Below, in pieces: positions 24,101 through 33,661 of a stretch of DNA of 64,000 bases; position 1 is the stretch's first letter, and every line of letters begins with the position of its first letter. Origin of the DNA: [Enterobacter] lignolyticus SCF1 (lineage in GTDB: Bacteria; Pseudomonadota; Gammaproteobacteria; Enterobacterales; Enterobacteriaceae); assembly GCF_000164865.1 (NCBI RefSeq), contig NC_014618.1, forward strand, positions 3,472,001-3,536,000, in the 5' to 3' direction. The notes beneath the pieces were generated by a model. The model ran no database searches, had not been told where the DNA came from, and was given only the letters and a program-made list of their open reading frames with translations. A program made the translations under genes and the position numbers.

Positions 24101-25381
24101 TTATAAAAAAAAGATAGCGATAAAGAGCATCGCAACAATAGCGCCTGGCGCAGTTCGCCTGACGATTTCAACCGGACTGACACCCGCTAACCCGGCACAC
24201 ACGATGGTGGCTCCTGCCAGTGGCGACATATTGCGTCCCAGTGCAGAAGCCAGCATCACGCTCGCGCCGAGGTTATTCACGCCATATCCAAAGCTGCCGG
24301 CATGCGGTGTCACAGCCTCATTAAACGCAAACGCCGTCGCATCGCCAGTACCCGTAATTAACCCCATAAAGAAAGGTCCCATCGTCCCGCCCCACCGGGC
24401 AAACTCAGGGTGGCTGGTTAATAATTGAATGAATCCATTAATCATCCCAACGGAATTCAGCCCCTCGATAAATACTGCGGCAGCGATAATGATGCCCAGG
24501 ATATTGGCATACGACTCTCCCATTCCGTCGAAAAAGCTTTTGGTCAGTGCTCCCGGATTAGAACGTGTTATCAGTAAGGCGTAAATCGCGCCAATAATCA
24601 TCGCCGCAGGCACGTTCATTTTCACCTCGCCAAACCAGCCAAGCCCGGCAGACACCAGCAGAACCACCGGTATAAATGGCGCGATGGTTTTAAGATAAAA
24701 ACACAGGCCCCGCGCCTCGCTTTGATCCGTAATCTGGCCTATTTCAACCGCCTCCCCCTGTGCTGGCTGATAGTTAAGCTGTTTGGTGAAGATGGCGACG
24801 AGCGTCAGGCATACAGCGCCAATCACGCCGCAGAGGATTGTGATCGGCGCATGATAAAACACAAAATCCATCAGTGGCGTATGGGAGATGTGGGCAATAA
24901 AAGCATTATGAGCAACGCCAGGGTTCAAATATGCGCCCAACGTACCGGTAAGCACCGTACCGCCAGCGATCGCCGGATGAATACGTGCGGAGATAAGCAA
25001 CGGGATCAACGTCGCTCCCACCGCGGCCGAAACGCCAGCGGCAGAAGGAATGGCAATGCAGACAACAAAGGTCACCGCTACCGCCGCAGGGATCAGCAAA
25101 AAGCCCAGTTTTGATAATCTGCGGGTCAACAAATTGACCAGCGCCAGGTCGCAATGGGTGAATTTCATCACGTAGGCAAACCCCATACTGGAGCAGATAG
25201 ATTCAATTAACCCCGAAGTTGTCATTCGCGCTGAAAATGCGCCAAACGCACTCATTGGAGACAGGGAAATAATGCACAGCATTATTCCAGCGCCAATAAG
25301 GGTTGCTCGTGTATCAAATCGTTTAACTAATAAGACAATAGTGGCAATGAGTACAAAAATACCCAGCATGATGGTTAGCAT
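24101..25381 (-). CDS. DcuC-family anaerobic C4-dicarboxylate-type transporter
   Basis: 426 residues from the ATG at 25381 (AGGAA upstream); an in-frame start 14 codons earlier is possible. About twelve membrane segments. Family traits are the early KRFDTRATLIGAGIML, the re-entrant-type motif GTGDATAFAFNEAVTPHA and NLGASVMLASALGRNMSPLAGA. Placed directly before an AbgA-like amidohydrolase, it probably imports that enzyme's substrate. In the classic abg operon this job is done by AbgT, an unrelated-looking carrier. Confidence 0.82.
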   Translation of the reverse strand: MLTIMLGIFVLIATIVLLVKRFDTRATLIGAGIMLCIISLSPMSAFGAFSARMTTSGLIESICSSMGFAYVMKFTHCDLALVNLLTRRLSKLGFLLIPAAVAVTFVVCIAIPSAAGVSAAVGATLIPLLISARIHPAIAGGTVLTGTLGAYLNPGVAHNAFIAHISHTPLMDFVFYHAPITILCGVIGAVCLTLVAIFTKQLNYQPAQGEAVEIGQITDQSEARGLCFYLKTIAPFIPVVLLVSAGLGWFGEVKMNVPAAMIIGAIYALLITRSNPGALTKSFFDGMGESYANILGIIIAAAVFIEGLNSVGMINGFIQLLTSHPEFARWGGTMGPFFMGLITGTGDATAFAFNEAVTPHAGSFGYGVNNLGASVMLASALGRNMSPLAGATIVCAGLAGVSPVEIVRRTAPGAIVAMLFIAIFFL

Positions 25382-25616
25382 CGGATCATTTCCTGTGTAG
25401 TTAATTCGCTTTATATCCGTCATACTTCAAGTTGTGCGTGCGCCAGCGCCGTGCGCCCACCTCCGGCGCCACCGTCTGTAGCGTCCTGTCACATAAATTG
25501 CTTCATGGATAGTGTTACTGATATTGGTATTAGATTCCGTTGATTTAACGCAATAAATGCCGAAGGGTAAAGATGCTATTTCTTTTACCATGATAAAAAA
25601 AATTGATAGGGACACG

Positions 25617-26540
25617 ATGAAGTATTTACCCAAGCTTCAGCAGATTAAAGTCTTTAACGAAGTCATTCGTTGCGGAAGCATTCGCGCAGCAGCCAGAGAG
25701 ATGAATCAGTCGCAACCGGCATTGACCCGAGCATTAAAAGAACTGGAGAATCATATCGGAGCGACGCTGCTAGTCCGCAGCAATGAAGGCGTAACGCTGA
25801 CCGAGGTAGGGAGCGCCTTTGCCGTTCGGGCACATTTAATTCTGGAAGAGCTGGAGAAGGCGGCGGATGAAATTGAGCAAATCAACAACAATACCTATGG
25901 ACGAGTGGCATTCGGTATTTCCTCCCTGTTTGGGGTTACGATCCTGAGCTCAGTAATTAAAGATTTTAAAAAGTCACATCCCAGAACGTTGATTAATATC
26001 AAAGAGGCGCAACTGTCAACGTTATTACCAAGCCTGCGTGATGGCCGGCTCGATTTTGCCCTGGGAACCCTGACCGACCAGATGCCGTTGGGCGATTTCA
26101 GGATAATTCCTCTGTTTGATGCGCCATTTTGTGTCGTAGGCCGCAAAAATCATCCATTAATAAACTGTCGTTCTATGCAGGATCTGGCAAAGGCTTCATG
26201 GGTGATTCCGGAGACCGATATGGGCTACTACCACTACATCCGGCAATTTGTACCGTTTGATTATCCTGACGGTCCCTCCTCGCCGGTACTTACTGATTCG
26301 ACGGTATGTATCATGAATCTGGTGATCAATAACGATTACCTGACCATCCTGGCCCAGGCGCGGCTCAACGAGCCGCGTTTTGGCTGCGTGCTTAGCGCGC
26401 TACCGATCGGCCAATCCTCATTGCCGATGGGGCATTATGGCTTAATCTACCCGCGTAAAAGGCCGCTGACTCAGGCTGCCCAGGCAATGGTCGAGCAGTT
26501 AAAGTGGTATTGTCAGCAACATCACTGGGGGGGCAGGTAG
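25617..26540 (+). CDS. LysR-family regulator, AbgR-like
   Basis: 307 residues from the ATG at 25617 behind AGGGAC. The HTH (QQIKVFNEVIRCGSIRAAAREMNQSQPALTRALKELE) is followed by an effector-binding domain. Divergent from the transporter/amidohydrolase pair, as AbgR is from abgABT, so it most likely controls that operon. Its stop is followed at once by the integrase remnant, which places it at the edge of the island. Confidence 0.87.
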   Translation: MKYLPKLQQIKVFNEVIRCGSIRAAAREMNQSQPALTRALKELENHIGATLLVRSNEGVTLTEVGSAFAVRAHLILEELEKAADEIEQINNNTYGRVAFGISSLFGVTILSSVIKDFKKSHPRTLINIKEAQLSTLLPSLRDGRLDFALGTLTDQMPLGDFRIIPLFDAPFCVVGRKNHPLINCRSMQDLAKASWVIPETDMGYYHYIRQFVPFDYPDGPSSPVLTDSTVCIMNLVINNDYLTILAQARLNEPRFGCVLSALPIGQSSLPMGHYGLIYPRKRPLTQAAQAMVEQLKWYCQQHHWGGR

Positions 26541-26564
26541 GATCTTACGTTTAGCCAGTTTCTT

Positions 26565-26941
26565 TTGCAGAATGATAACGATAAATGGCCGGTCACTGTA
26601 TTCGTTCACACCAGAGCATGGCACAGACCAGATGGAACGCTAACGCCGACCGTAAGGAAAATTCGGGTCGATGACAGTCGGGCATGGAGCTCTGCATGCA
26701 AGAGAGCCGGAATTGAGGATTTCCGTTTCCATGACCTCCGGCATACATGGGCAAGCTGGTTAATTCAGTCTGGAGTGACGCTGTCCGTTCTGCAGGAAAT
26801 GGGAGGATGGGAAAGCATCGAAATGGCACGTCGATATGCTCACCTGGCATTTATCACCTGGCTAAACACGCAAGACAAATTGACTCGATTTTAACAAAGA
26901 TGTCCCACAGCGAAAAAATGGAGGAGATAAAAGAAGCGTAA
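26565..26941 (+). pseudogene. Truncated, frameshifted IntD/P22-type integrase
   Basis: C-terminal part of a tyrosine recombinase: FRFHDLRHTWASW carries the catalytic Arg and His region, and GGWESIEMARRYAHLA leads to the catalytic Tyr. The first two thirds of the gene are missing. One base is lost near 26850: the frame changes just after YAHLA, and the rest of the family tail (HLAKHARQIDSIL, then MSHSEK) continues in the next frame to 26941. It lies 15 bases from the 3' end of argU, the usual attachment site for this integrase type, so it marks an old island insertion. Confidence 0.88.
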
Positions 26942-26956
26942 GTCACTGAAGTTAAA

Positions 26957-27033
26957 TGGCACGCCCTATAGGATTCGAACCTATGACCTACGGCTTAGAA
27001 GGCCGTTGCTCTATCCAACTGAGCTAAGGGCGC
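26957..27033 (-). tRNA. argU: tRNA-Arg (anticodon TCT)
   Basis: 77-base tRNA with acceptor stem GCGCCCT/GGGCGTG ending in encoded CCA, D arm with AGCTCAGTTGGATAGAG, anticodon loop CTTCTAA (TCT, reading AGA) and T loop GGTTCGAATCC. It matches E. coli argU, the attachment site of prophage DLP12; the integrase remnant faces its 3' end. Confidence 0.97.
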
Positions 27034-27069
27034 ACACAGAAGAGAACTTCACGGGGTGAAGCGCGAGGA

Positions 27070-27097
27070 ATTATACGGTCCCACAGCGGTGAGTCAA
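27070..27097 (-). promoter_or_regulatory. argU promoter
   Basis: On the minus strand TTGACT (27097-27092) and a perfect TATAAT (27075-27070) are 16 bases apart, ending about 37 bases before the mature tRNA 5' end. A near-consensus stable-RNA promoter. Confidence 0.85.
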
Positions 27098-27383
27098 TGC
27101 CTTTTCCCGGTATCCCCCCACACGCCGGGTTTGAACAACATCAACTGCTTAAACGTTAGTCACATTTCCCTGCCAACGACTAAGAAATATCTCCCCCCTG
27201 TTTAAGCCCCGCCTGGTACCCTCTGGACAGGCGCTCATCAACAATGGCTAAACCCGTGTTCTATCGGGAAGAATGGCGGCGAGTTTCCGTTTACTGCAGA
27301 AAAATCAGGTAATATTCCCCCCCTCCTGGCGGAACACCGTCCCAGGCCCGGGAGAGTTTACCGGGCGTGCTGAGAGGGAATGA
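27098..27383. other. Spacer between argU and the fimY-like gene
   Basis: About 285 bases between the divergent argU and fimY-like genes. It probably holds the fimY promoter; apart from the argU promoter I see no clear motif or open frame. Confidence 0.35.
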
Positions 27384-28115
27384 ATGCGCACGGTGAGACG
27401 CAGGGAAAGGCGAAGACGAAACATGACCGAGGAGCAGGGGTATCAGCTCCCCTTACCTCACTTTGCGTTAATTGAAAGCGCCGAGCTGCTCAACCCGACC
27501 TCTGGTCTGACGAAGAACGCCGCCGACCCGATTCTGGTCACCCACGATCGCTATCTCATTGGCGGAATGCGCTACAGCGCGGCGCCGTTAAGCCACTGTC
27601 GGATTTACGACACGCTCGCAGACGCATTCGCCGCCGTAAAAGATGCCGTCGCCGGTAACCTGATTGTGGACCCGGAGGGTCTGGCGCAACCGCTGTTAAC
27701 CACGCTGGATCTCATTCGCCACCAGCAAAAATATGCGCCAACCCTCAGCGTCACGCTGCTGCTTTCCTCGTCGCAGCGGGATGTTCAGCGCTTTATTAAA
27801 TCCGCTTGCCGCTGCCGGATCCTCAACCGCCACGCGGTGCTCGATGCCGTACGCCTGACGCCAACCGCCCCCGAGGCTGGCGCTGACGCCCCGTCGGCCA
27901 GAGGCGATTTTAATGCCCGCGAGTGGGATATTTTGATCCAGCTGGCGCACGGGCGAACGCTGCGGGAAATTGCCCGCGCGCAGCAGCGTCCTTACCACCG
28001 AATCATTTATCGACTCGGCTGCATTTTAACGCGGTTAAAATACACTCAGCGCCAGCAGCTGCTGCGTCTGTTACAGCAGGTGAATAATCCACCTTGTGAA
28101 AATACACCGAACTAA
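27384..28115 (+). CDS. fimY: Fimbrial regulator FimY-like
   Basis: 243 residues with an Arg-rich start (MRTVRRRERRRR), as in Salmonella FimY, a central region with HCRIYDTLADAF, and a C-terminal LuxR-like helix-turn-helix (about 185-235; FNAREWDILIQLAHGRTLREIARAQQRPYHRIIYRLG). In Salmonella FimY works with FimZ to activate the fimA promoter. A GAGAGGGA site precedes the ATG. The position next to argU and upstream of fimZ agrees with the Salmonella fim layout. FimW is another LuxR-type candidate but is shorter. Confidence 0.72.
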   Translation: MRTVRRRERRRRNMTEEQGYQLPLPHFALIESAELLNPTSGLTKNAADPILVTHDRYLIGGMRYSAAPLSHCRIYDTLADAFAAVKDAVAGNLIVDPEGLAQPLLTTLDLIRHQQKYAPTLSVTLLLSSSQRDVQRFIKSACRCRILNRHAVLDAVRLTPTAPEAGADAPSARGDFNAREWDILIQLAHGRTLREIARAQQRPYHRIIYRLGCILTRLKYTQRQQLLRLLQQVNNPPCENTPN

Positions 28116-28878
28116 TTTGTTAATTCTTACTTAACTTTAGGAAATTGCTTATTTTTATGTTAATAAAATGTAAATATGCAACATCTGAAAAACAATTAAA
28201 ACTATTCCTAAAAAAGCGATCTCGCCGTGATAAATATCCACGTAACGTCCTGTGACTGGCCTCTTTCACTAAGAACCGGTTTTGCGGATGCAAACCGATG
28301 GTCATTTACTCGAGCGAAATATGAGCAGCGGGCCATTTCACCGGACGCATTTCTTCTATCAACAGAATATTATTCTAAATTGATTTCAACGAGGTTAAGC
28401 CTGAAAAAGACCGGGTTTCCCCCCTTATAACGCGCGATAGCGAAGGATTTTCTGATGATACCCGCCTGTTAATCAGGAAAAACTACATTTGGTAATATTA
28501 TTAACAAATGATAAACACCTGGTTAGTAATTTTGTTTTTAACGATTAAATAGACATTAAACTCTACCATATTAAAAATAACCAGAAAGAGTATCCATGCG
28601 AATTTTCCTAACTTGTCTTACTCAGAACATCATAATTAGTAAAGCGCTTTGTTAACTTTGCAGGCTTTTATGCAAAACGTTAGACGGTATAATCGACACC
28701 GTTGAATGTTTAATACTTTAATAATTGCTCATTGACCCACACAGGCTTAACCAGGGACACACTTACACTATCCGGGGAAACACGCTTCGCACTCAGGAAA
28801 TCCAATCCGCTGTCCTCCTGCCGAACGTGACGACTTCAAGAATCAGCACGGTGTTATATAAAATCTGAGGAACAGATT
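28116..28878. other. Long AT-rich spacer upstream of fimZ
   Basis: About 760 bases, distinctly AT-rich, with no credible open frame. A TATAAT at 28688-28693 gives a likely fimZ promoter with a leader of about 180 bases. The length and composition suggest H-NS-type silencing or complex control, which is an inference. Confidence 0.45.
28688..28693 (+). promoter_or_regulatory. -10 element upstream of fimZ
   Basis: Perfect TATAAT; no good -35 at 17 bases. The long leader that follows could carry post-transcriptional control. Confidence 0.4.
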
Positions 28879-29511
28879 ATGAAACCATCATCCGTAATTA
28901 TTATGGACGAACAGCCTATCGTCAGAATGTCGATAGAGATTCTTTTGCAGAAAAATAAAAATATTCAGGTAGTACTTAAATCGGGAAATGGCCGTGAAGT
29001 GCTTGAGCACGTGCGTAAGCATCCCACCGACCTGGTCATTCTTGACGTCGAACTGCCCGGCACGGATGGATTTTCTTTGCTCAAAAGAATCAATGAGATA
29101 AACAGAAGAACCAAGGTTCTTTTTCTCTCATCGAAATCGGAGAACTTCTACGCCGGGCGCGCGATACGCGCCGGAGCGAACGGTTTTGTCAGTAAGCGAA
29201 AAGATCAAAACGACATATATAAAGCCGTCGAAATGCTGTTATCGGGATATTCATTTTTCCCTGCCGACACGCTCAGCGCGCTGAGCCGTAGCCACATTCG
29301 CCGTGGTAGTAAAACGGAGCTTCCGCTATCTAATCGGGAGGTCATGGTATTACGCTATCTGGCCAATGGGTTAACCAACAAAGAAATTGCCGATAAGCTG
29401 TTATTAAGCAACAAAACCATTAGCGCGCATAAGTCTAATATATTTAGCAAACTGGGTGTCCGCACGATTGTCGAGCTTATTGATTACGCCAAGGCGCATG
29501 AATTACTTTAA
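28879..29511 (+). CDS. fimZ: Fimbrial response regulator FimZ
   Basis: 210-residue NarL/FixJ-type regulator. The receiver domain has the acidic residues of IIMDEQPIVR, phospho-acceptor Asp56 in VILDVELPG and the Lys of FVSKRKD; the C-terminal LuxR HTH contains LSNREVMVLRYLANGLTNKEIADKLLLSNKTISAHKSNIFSKLG. Nearly the same as enterobacterial FimZ. It activates fimA transcription in Salmonella and also affects motility. GAGGAA precedes the ATG. It is convergent with the fim structural operon. Confidence 0.95.
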   Translation: MKPSSVIIMDEQPIVRMSIEILLQKNKNIQVVLKSGNGREVLEHVRKHPTDLVILDVELPGTDGFSLLKRINEINRRTKVLFLSSKSENFYAGRAIRAGANGFVSKRKDQNDIYKAVEMLLSGYSFFPADTLSALSRSHIRRGSKTELPLSNREVMVLRYLANGLTNKEIADKLLLSNKTISAHKSNIFSKLGVRTIVELIDYAKAHELL

Positions 29512-29555
29512 TCTTCCCCTTTCGCCCCCGGCACGTACCGGTTGCTGAATACGGC

Positions 29556-30074
29556 TTAATTATAATTAATCATAAAGGTGGCATCCGCATCGGCGCTCCC
29601 GGCCTGCGGATCGTCTGCGGTTGCAATATAGTTGGCATAAAACTGCAGCATGACGTTACCCTGGGCATCCACCGCAACGTCGCGGCTTGCCTGCTGCAGC
29701 GGCAGGCGGCGACGATCGTTATCGCGAATTTCAACGGCAACCCGGCTGGCGCTACTGCTGGCGTTCAGCGCCAGCAGCGACGGGTCTGCGCCATCGGCTT
29801 TACCGGCAAAGGTAATCGACGCCGCGCCGGGCGGGCATCCGGTAAGCCGCAGCGTGAAGGGCACTGCGGTCGTGGTGCTTCCGGCCTGACGCAGCTGCTT
29901 TGCCGGCCAGCGCCCCAACGACACCGATTTATCGCTGTCGCTGCCCTCTGCAACGCAGGTGAAATCCACCACGTTGCCGGTAAGCTCAATATTCACCTGC
30001 CCAAGCGGCGTATCCGCCAGCGCGGGCAGCGCTATGGCGATGCCCATCAGCAGGGCGATCCCGGGTCTCCGCAT
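29556..30074 (-). CDS. fimF: Minor fimbrial subunit FimF-like
   Basis: 172-residue pilin-fold protein with a signal peptide (MRRPGIALLMGI to ALA), the first strand GQVNIELTGNVVDFTC, a disulfide partner in LRLTGCPPG and the terminal donor motif DADATFMINYN. The start at 30074 has AGGA at good spacing and overlaps the end of fimH. Last gene of the fim operon; in the Salmonella system this subunit joins the adhesin to the rod. Confidence 0.85.
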   Translation of the reverse strand: MRRPGIALLMGIAIALPALADTPLGQVNIELTGNVVDFTCVAEGSDSDKSVSLGRWPAKQLRQAGSTTTAVPFTLRLTGCPPGAASITFAGKADGADPSLLALNASSSASRVAVEIRDNDRRRLPLQQASRDVAVDAQGNVMLQFYANYIATADDPQAGSADADATFMINYN

Positions 30075-30090
30075 CAACGTCATCCTGTCT

Positions 30091-31092
30091 TTAGTCATAG
30101 TCAACCCGCAGATAGCCGCGGGCGGTAAACGGTCCTTCCACGGGTTTCTTACCGGTGACGCTGACCGGCCACGCGCGAATACCCACCTGCGCCTGGGCGC
30201 TGGCGTCCAGACGGAACGGAATTTTGCTGCTGATGTTATTCGGCGTAAGCGGCTTGCCGCTGCTGTCGGCGACGACAAACCCCAGATCCGGGTTATCCGC
30301 AACCATCGCGTTCCCCTGCACGCTGCTGGCCTCAAGGCGCATGCTCAGGTAAGCCTGGGCTTCCACGTTGGTGCATTTGATGCCTACCGTTTTTTGCTGT
30401 ACTGCCACGCCCTGCGGGCGATTGCCCGCCCCAGCCTCGCTAAACAGCGAGGCGCCGATGTCGCCAAAGTCAAAGCGCACGACGGTACCGGCATCAATTT
30501 CACAGTTTTGCGGAACGTTGATCGTTCCGCTGTAGCTGATGGTGTATACCGGCGTGGTCAGCGGATCGCTCTTCGTGGTGGTGACATACACGCGAAACAT
30601 CGTCTGCCGCGGGATAACCACCATATTGATAAAACGTTTGGTGACCTTCAGGCGGAATACGAGGTTAGAATCCTGTACCGGAAACGGCTTTTGCAGCGGC
30701 ACGTTGGCGTGAGTCCCCATCTGGATGTAATTTTTCGGCGGCCAGAACGTGCCTGCAAAGCTATCGGTGATTTGCATCGCGCCATCCAGGTAGTCATTCA
30801 GTTTCAGATACTGAAAGTTACCTTCCGTGCTGGTTACCTGAAAATCCGAGACATAGCTGCGCATTGTCGAGCTTCCGTGGGTGCCACTCGGGCAAATGGC
30901 GTTCACGCCGACCCAGCCGGATTTATTGCTCAGGGTGACAATCTGCCCCACCTGGTTATTCGCGCTGGTAAAGGTGTCGGTCAAATCATAAAAAACATCC
31001 GTCGCGCCCCCCTTTTCGTTGTAGCACACGGTGGCCGAGACCTGCGCCGACGCCAGCAGAAGCGCCAGCAAAGTGGTTACCTTAGCGATCAC
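30091..31092 (-). CDS. fimH: Type 1 fimbrial adhesin FimH (Salmonella type)
   Basis: 333 residues: signal peptide, then an N-terminal lectin domain (about 20-195, starting TVCYNEKGGATDVFYDL, with SGWVGVNAICPSG and YLKLNDYLDGAM), and a C-terminal pilin domain (about 200-333, ending FTARGYLRVDYD). This is the mannose-binding tip adhesin of the Salmonella kind, quite unlike the E. coli FimH sequence. It overlaps fimD by 11 bases. Confidence 0.92.
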   Translation of the reverse strand: MIAKVTTLLALLLASAQVSATVCYNEKGGATDVFYDLTDTFTSANNQVGQIVTLSNKSGWVGVNAICPSGTHGSSTMRSYVSDFQVTSTEGNFQYLKLNDYLDGAMQITDSFAGTFWPPKNYIQMGTHANVPLQKPFPVQDSNLVFRLKVTKRFINMVVIPRQTMFRVYVTTTKSDPLTTPVYTISYSGTINVPQNCEIDAGTVVRFDFGDIGASLFSEAGAGNRPQGVAVQQKTVGIKCTNVEAQAYLSMRLEASSVQGNAMVADNPDLGFVVADSSGKPLTPNNISSKIPFRLDASAQAQVGIRAWPVSVTGKKPVEGPFTARGYLRVDYD

Positions 31093-33661
31093 AACGAACC
31101 TCCGTCAGGGTGATAGCCTGTTGCAGGCTCTTTTCGGGCAGCGTGTACGGCGCGCGGCATTGCTCTGCGGCGCCGTCGCCCCACTGGATTAACAGCTCGC
31201 CGCGCAGCGGCAAACCGCTCAGGTAGATTTGACCATCATCGCCGACCATGCTGGTTATCCCCCGGCTGGTTTCACGCACAATTGCGCCGAACGGCACCGG
31301 CTGCGCGCCGCGGCGGACGGTGATCAGCGCCCTCACGCCGATGCGGGTATCAAACGCCGCGCGCACCACGGCCCCTTCGGTGGGCACGACGCTGCTGACG
31401 TTGTTTTCAATATCGGTGTTGTTGCCCATCGAGTTCGGATCCAGCGCCACGCGGTTATAGCGGTAGACCGTGGCGTACGGCATCACCGCATATCCGCGCC
31501 AGTCGGTTTTCACGCCGGTCTGGTTTTCAACGCTGACGCCGGTGGCGCCCGGCGCTTTAATCAGCACGTTGGTGTCGCCCAGCGGCTGGCTGAAGGTCAC
31601 GCCGTCGGCGTGCGCCAGAATGCCGCCCGCCGCCTGCCAGTTGAAATCATGCTGGTCGCGATCGTAGTTATAGGCCGCGCCGAGGGTACCATAGGTGGCC
31701 TGCCAGTTCGCGCTGGCGCTGCCGGTCGCCCCCCGACCGCTGGCGTTGCCCTGGGTCACGCTGTAGCTGAGGTTGTTGCCTTCCAGCAGTGTTCCGCTCA
31801 CCCCGCTCTGCCAGCTGTCATCACCATCGCTGTTGCGGCTGGCGGCAACGGTCGCGTAGGCGCGGTTCAGCGCCCCTTCCCCCGGACTGAAAATACTGAA
31901 CGGCACGGAAAGGTTAAAGGCGGCAATGCGATCGGTACCCGGAATGCCGACCGAGCGGTTCCATGACCACGACAGCGAATAGCTGACGCCGCGCCAGCCG
32001 CCGGAATACCCAAACTGATACCAGGTATTGGTATCGCCGGTGCCCCAGTAGCTCTGTTCGCTGCCGGAAACATACAGCGAGCCGAAACGCCCCAACGACT
32101 GTGACACGTTGACCTGAAAACGCCCTTTCTTGTTCATCGTCAGGTTGTGGTAGCTAATAATGTCCGGCACGCCGTCTTTATCTTTTTGGTCATCGCTGTA
32201 CTGATAGCCGCTCATGGTTTTCCACGTGGTGTCATCCAGGGTGAAGAAACCCTCCGTGGAATAGCGATATCCCAGCAGCTGGAAGTTGGTGCCGACGCTG
32301 TTGAGGGATTTGGCATACAGAAAGCGTAAGGACTGCCCTTCGTGGCGGCTGTCGTCCGCCAGCTGGCTGCGGGCGTGCGTAACGTCGAGCGAAATCGCCC
32401 CCCAGTCGCCGAAGTTTTTCCCCGCGCCAATGGCGACCGCCGTGTAGCGCTCCGACAGCTGCGTGCCGCCGTAAAGGGTAAACCCGCCGGCAAGGCCCGC
32501 GATTAGCGTCCCCTGGGCAAAGAACGGCGTGGACTGGTCGTTGTTCCCCGAGCGGTAGTCTCCCGCCACCAGATCGTATTTTATTCGTCCCTCGCGCTGC
32601 AGCAGCGGTACGGAGGAGTACGGTACGGTATAGCGCTGCTGGCTGCCGTCTTTTTCATCAACGGTTACCTCAAGATCGCCGCTTGACGACGTCGGGTTGA
32701 GATCGCTGATGGCGAACGCGCCGCTTTGCACATAGCTTTGATACACCACATACCCGTTCTGCCGGATGGTCACTTTGGCGGGCGTGCGGGCGATACCGCG
32801 TACCGTCGGCGCAAAGCCCTGTAAGCTGTCGGGGTACATGCTGTCAGACGAGTAGAGGCGGCCGCCGCGAAAACCGACGCTGTCAAACACGTCGCTACCG
32901 GTATTGCTGTCGCCGAGCACCAGCTCGCTTTTCCACGGAATAATGGCGCGCTGCAGCCAGGTCGCCACGTTGCGCCAGCTGTTCTGATGCTGGCCGTCGT
33001 TGCGCGAATAGTTCCAGGTGCCGTTGTTGCGCAGCCGCCAGGGGCCGTAGTTCAGCCCGCTTTGCAGGCTGAGAAAGTAGCTGTCGTCGTTGGTGCCTTT
33101 GCTGCCGCTGAAGCTGTAGTTCGCCAGCGCGGCGGTTATGCCCTCATCCCACTCTTCCGGCGGAATGTAGCCGCGGGCGCTGTTAAGCATCGCCACCTGC
33201 GGCAGGCTGATGCTGAGCTTCATCGCCGCGAAATCAAACGCCGCTTCGCTGCCCGGAATCGCCGTTTCCAGCGGAACGCAGGTATCAGTTGCGTATTTCG
33301 CCAGCGCCGGAAACGCCGCGCGGTTCACCCCAAGGCGCGACAGCAGCGAACTGGTAATACACGGCGCCAGCCCGCCAGCCGTCGGGGGCTTACCCCCGGC
33401 GGCGGTAAACGCCAGATCCTGCGCGCCGATAAACTCCTCATTACGCCAGATATCCACCCGGTACACGCCCGCAGGCTGCTGGTTGCCCTTCTCAAACCGG
33501 GAAAGATCCGCCACACCGGCTTCATCATCGGATAAAAACGCCGGGTTGAAGTAGCTCTCAGCCCAGGCGGATGAAGAGAGCCAGGCGCCGGAGAGCGCCA
33601 GCGCCAGCAGCCGCAGCGCAGGCCAGTGAGGGGCCGTCATGTTCGTTTTTCCCGCTGGCAT
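31082..33661 (-). CDS. fimD: Fimbrial outer-membrane usher FimD
   Basis: 859 residues. Signal peptide (ending SSAWA), N-terminal chaperone-binding domain (ESYFNPAFLSDDEAGVADLSRFE), 24-strand pore with plug (about 135-650) and C-terminal domains with the Cys pair near the end (EQCRAPYTLP, EVRC). It secretes and assembles fimbrial subunits. The start at 33661 shares a base with the fimC stop (TAATG); an ATG seven codons later is also possible. Confidence 0.93.
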   Translation of the reverse strand: MPAGKTNMTAPHWPALRLLALALSGAWLSSSAWAESYFNPAFLSDDEAGVADLSRFEKGNQQPAGVYRVDIWRNEEFIGAQDLAFTAAGGKPPTAGGLAPCITSSLLSRLGVNRAAFPALAKYATDTCVPLETAIPGSEAAFDFAAMKLSISLPQVAMLNSARGYIPPEEWDEGITAALANYSFSGSKGTNDDSYFLSLQSGLNYGPWRLRNNGTWNYSRNDGQHQNSWRNVATWLQRAIIPWKSELVLGDSNTGSDVFDSVGFRGGRLYSSDSMYPDSLQGFAPTVRGIARTPAKVTIRQNGYVVYQSYVQSGAFAISDLNPTSSSGDLEVTVDEKDGSQQRYTVPYSSVPLLQREGRIKYDLVAGDYRSGNNDQSTPFFAQGTLIAGLAGGFTLYGGTQLSERYTAVAIGAGKNFGDWGAISLDVTHARSQLADDSRHEGQSLRFLYAKSLNSVGTNFQLLGYRYSTEGFFTLDDTTWKTMSGYQYSDDQKDKDGVPDIISYHNLTMNKKGRFQVNVSQSLGRFGSLYVSGSEQSYWGTGDTNTWYQFGYSGGWRGVSYSLSWSWNRSVGIPGTDRIAAFNLSVPFSIFSPGEGALNRAYATVAASRNSDGDDSWQSGVSGTLLEGNNLSYSVTQGNASGRGATGSASANWQATYGTLGAAYNYDRDQHDFNWQAAGGILAHADGVTFSQPLGDTNVLIKAPGATGVSVENQTGVKTDWRGYAVMPYATVYRYNRVALDPNSMGNNTDIENNVSSVVPTEGAVVRAAFDTRIGVRALITVRRGAQPVPFGAIVRETSRGITSMVGDDGQIYLSGLPLRGELLIQWGDGAAEQCRAPYTLPEKSLQQAITLTEVRCDR

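Noticed and set aside
28227..28430. A 67-codon frame in the fimZ spacer
   Set aside because: No ribosome site, no protein-like composition and no recognised family.
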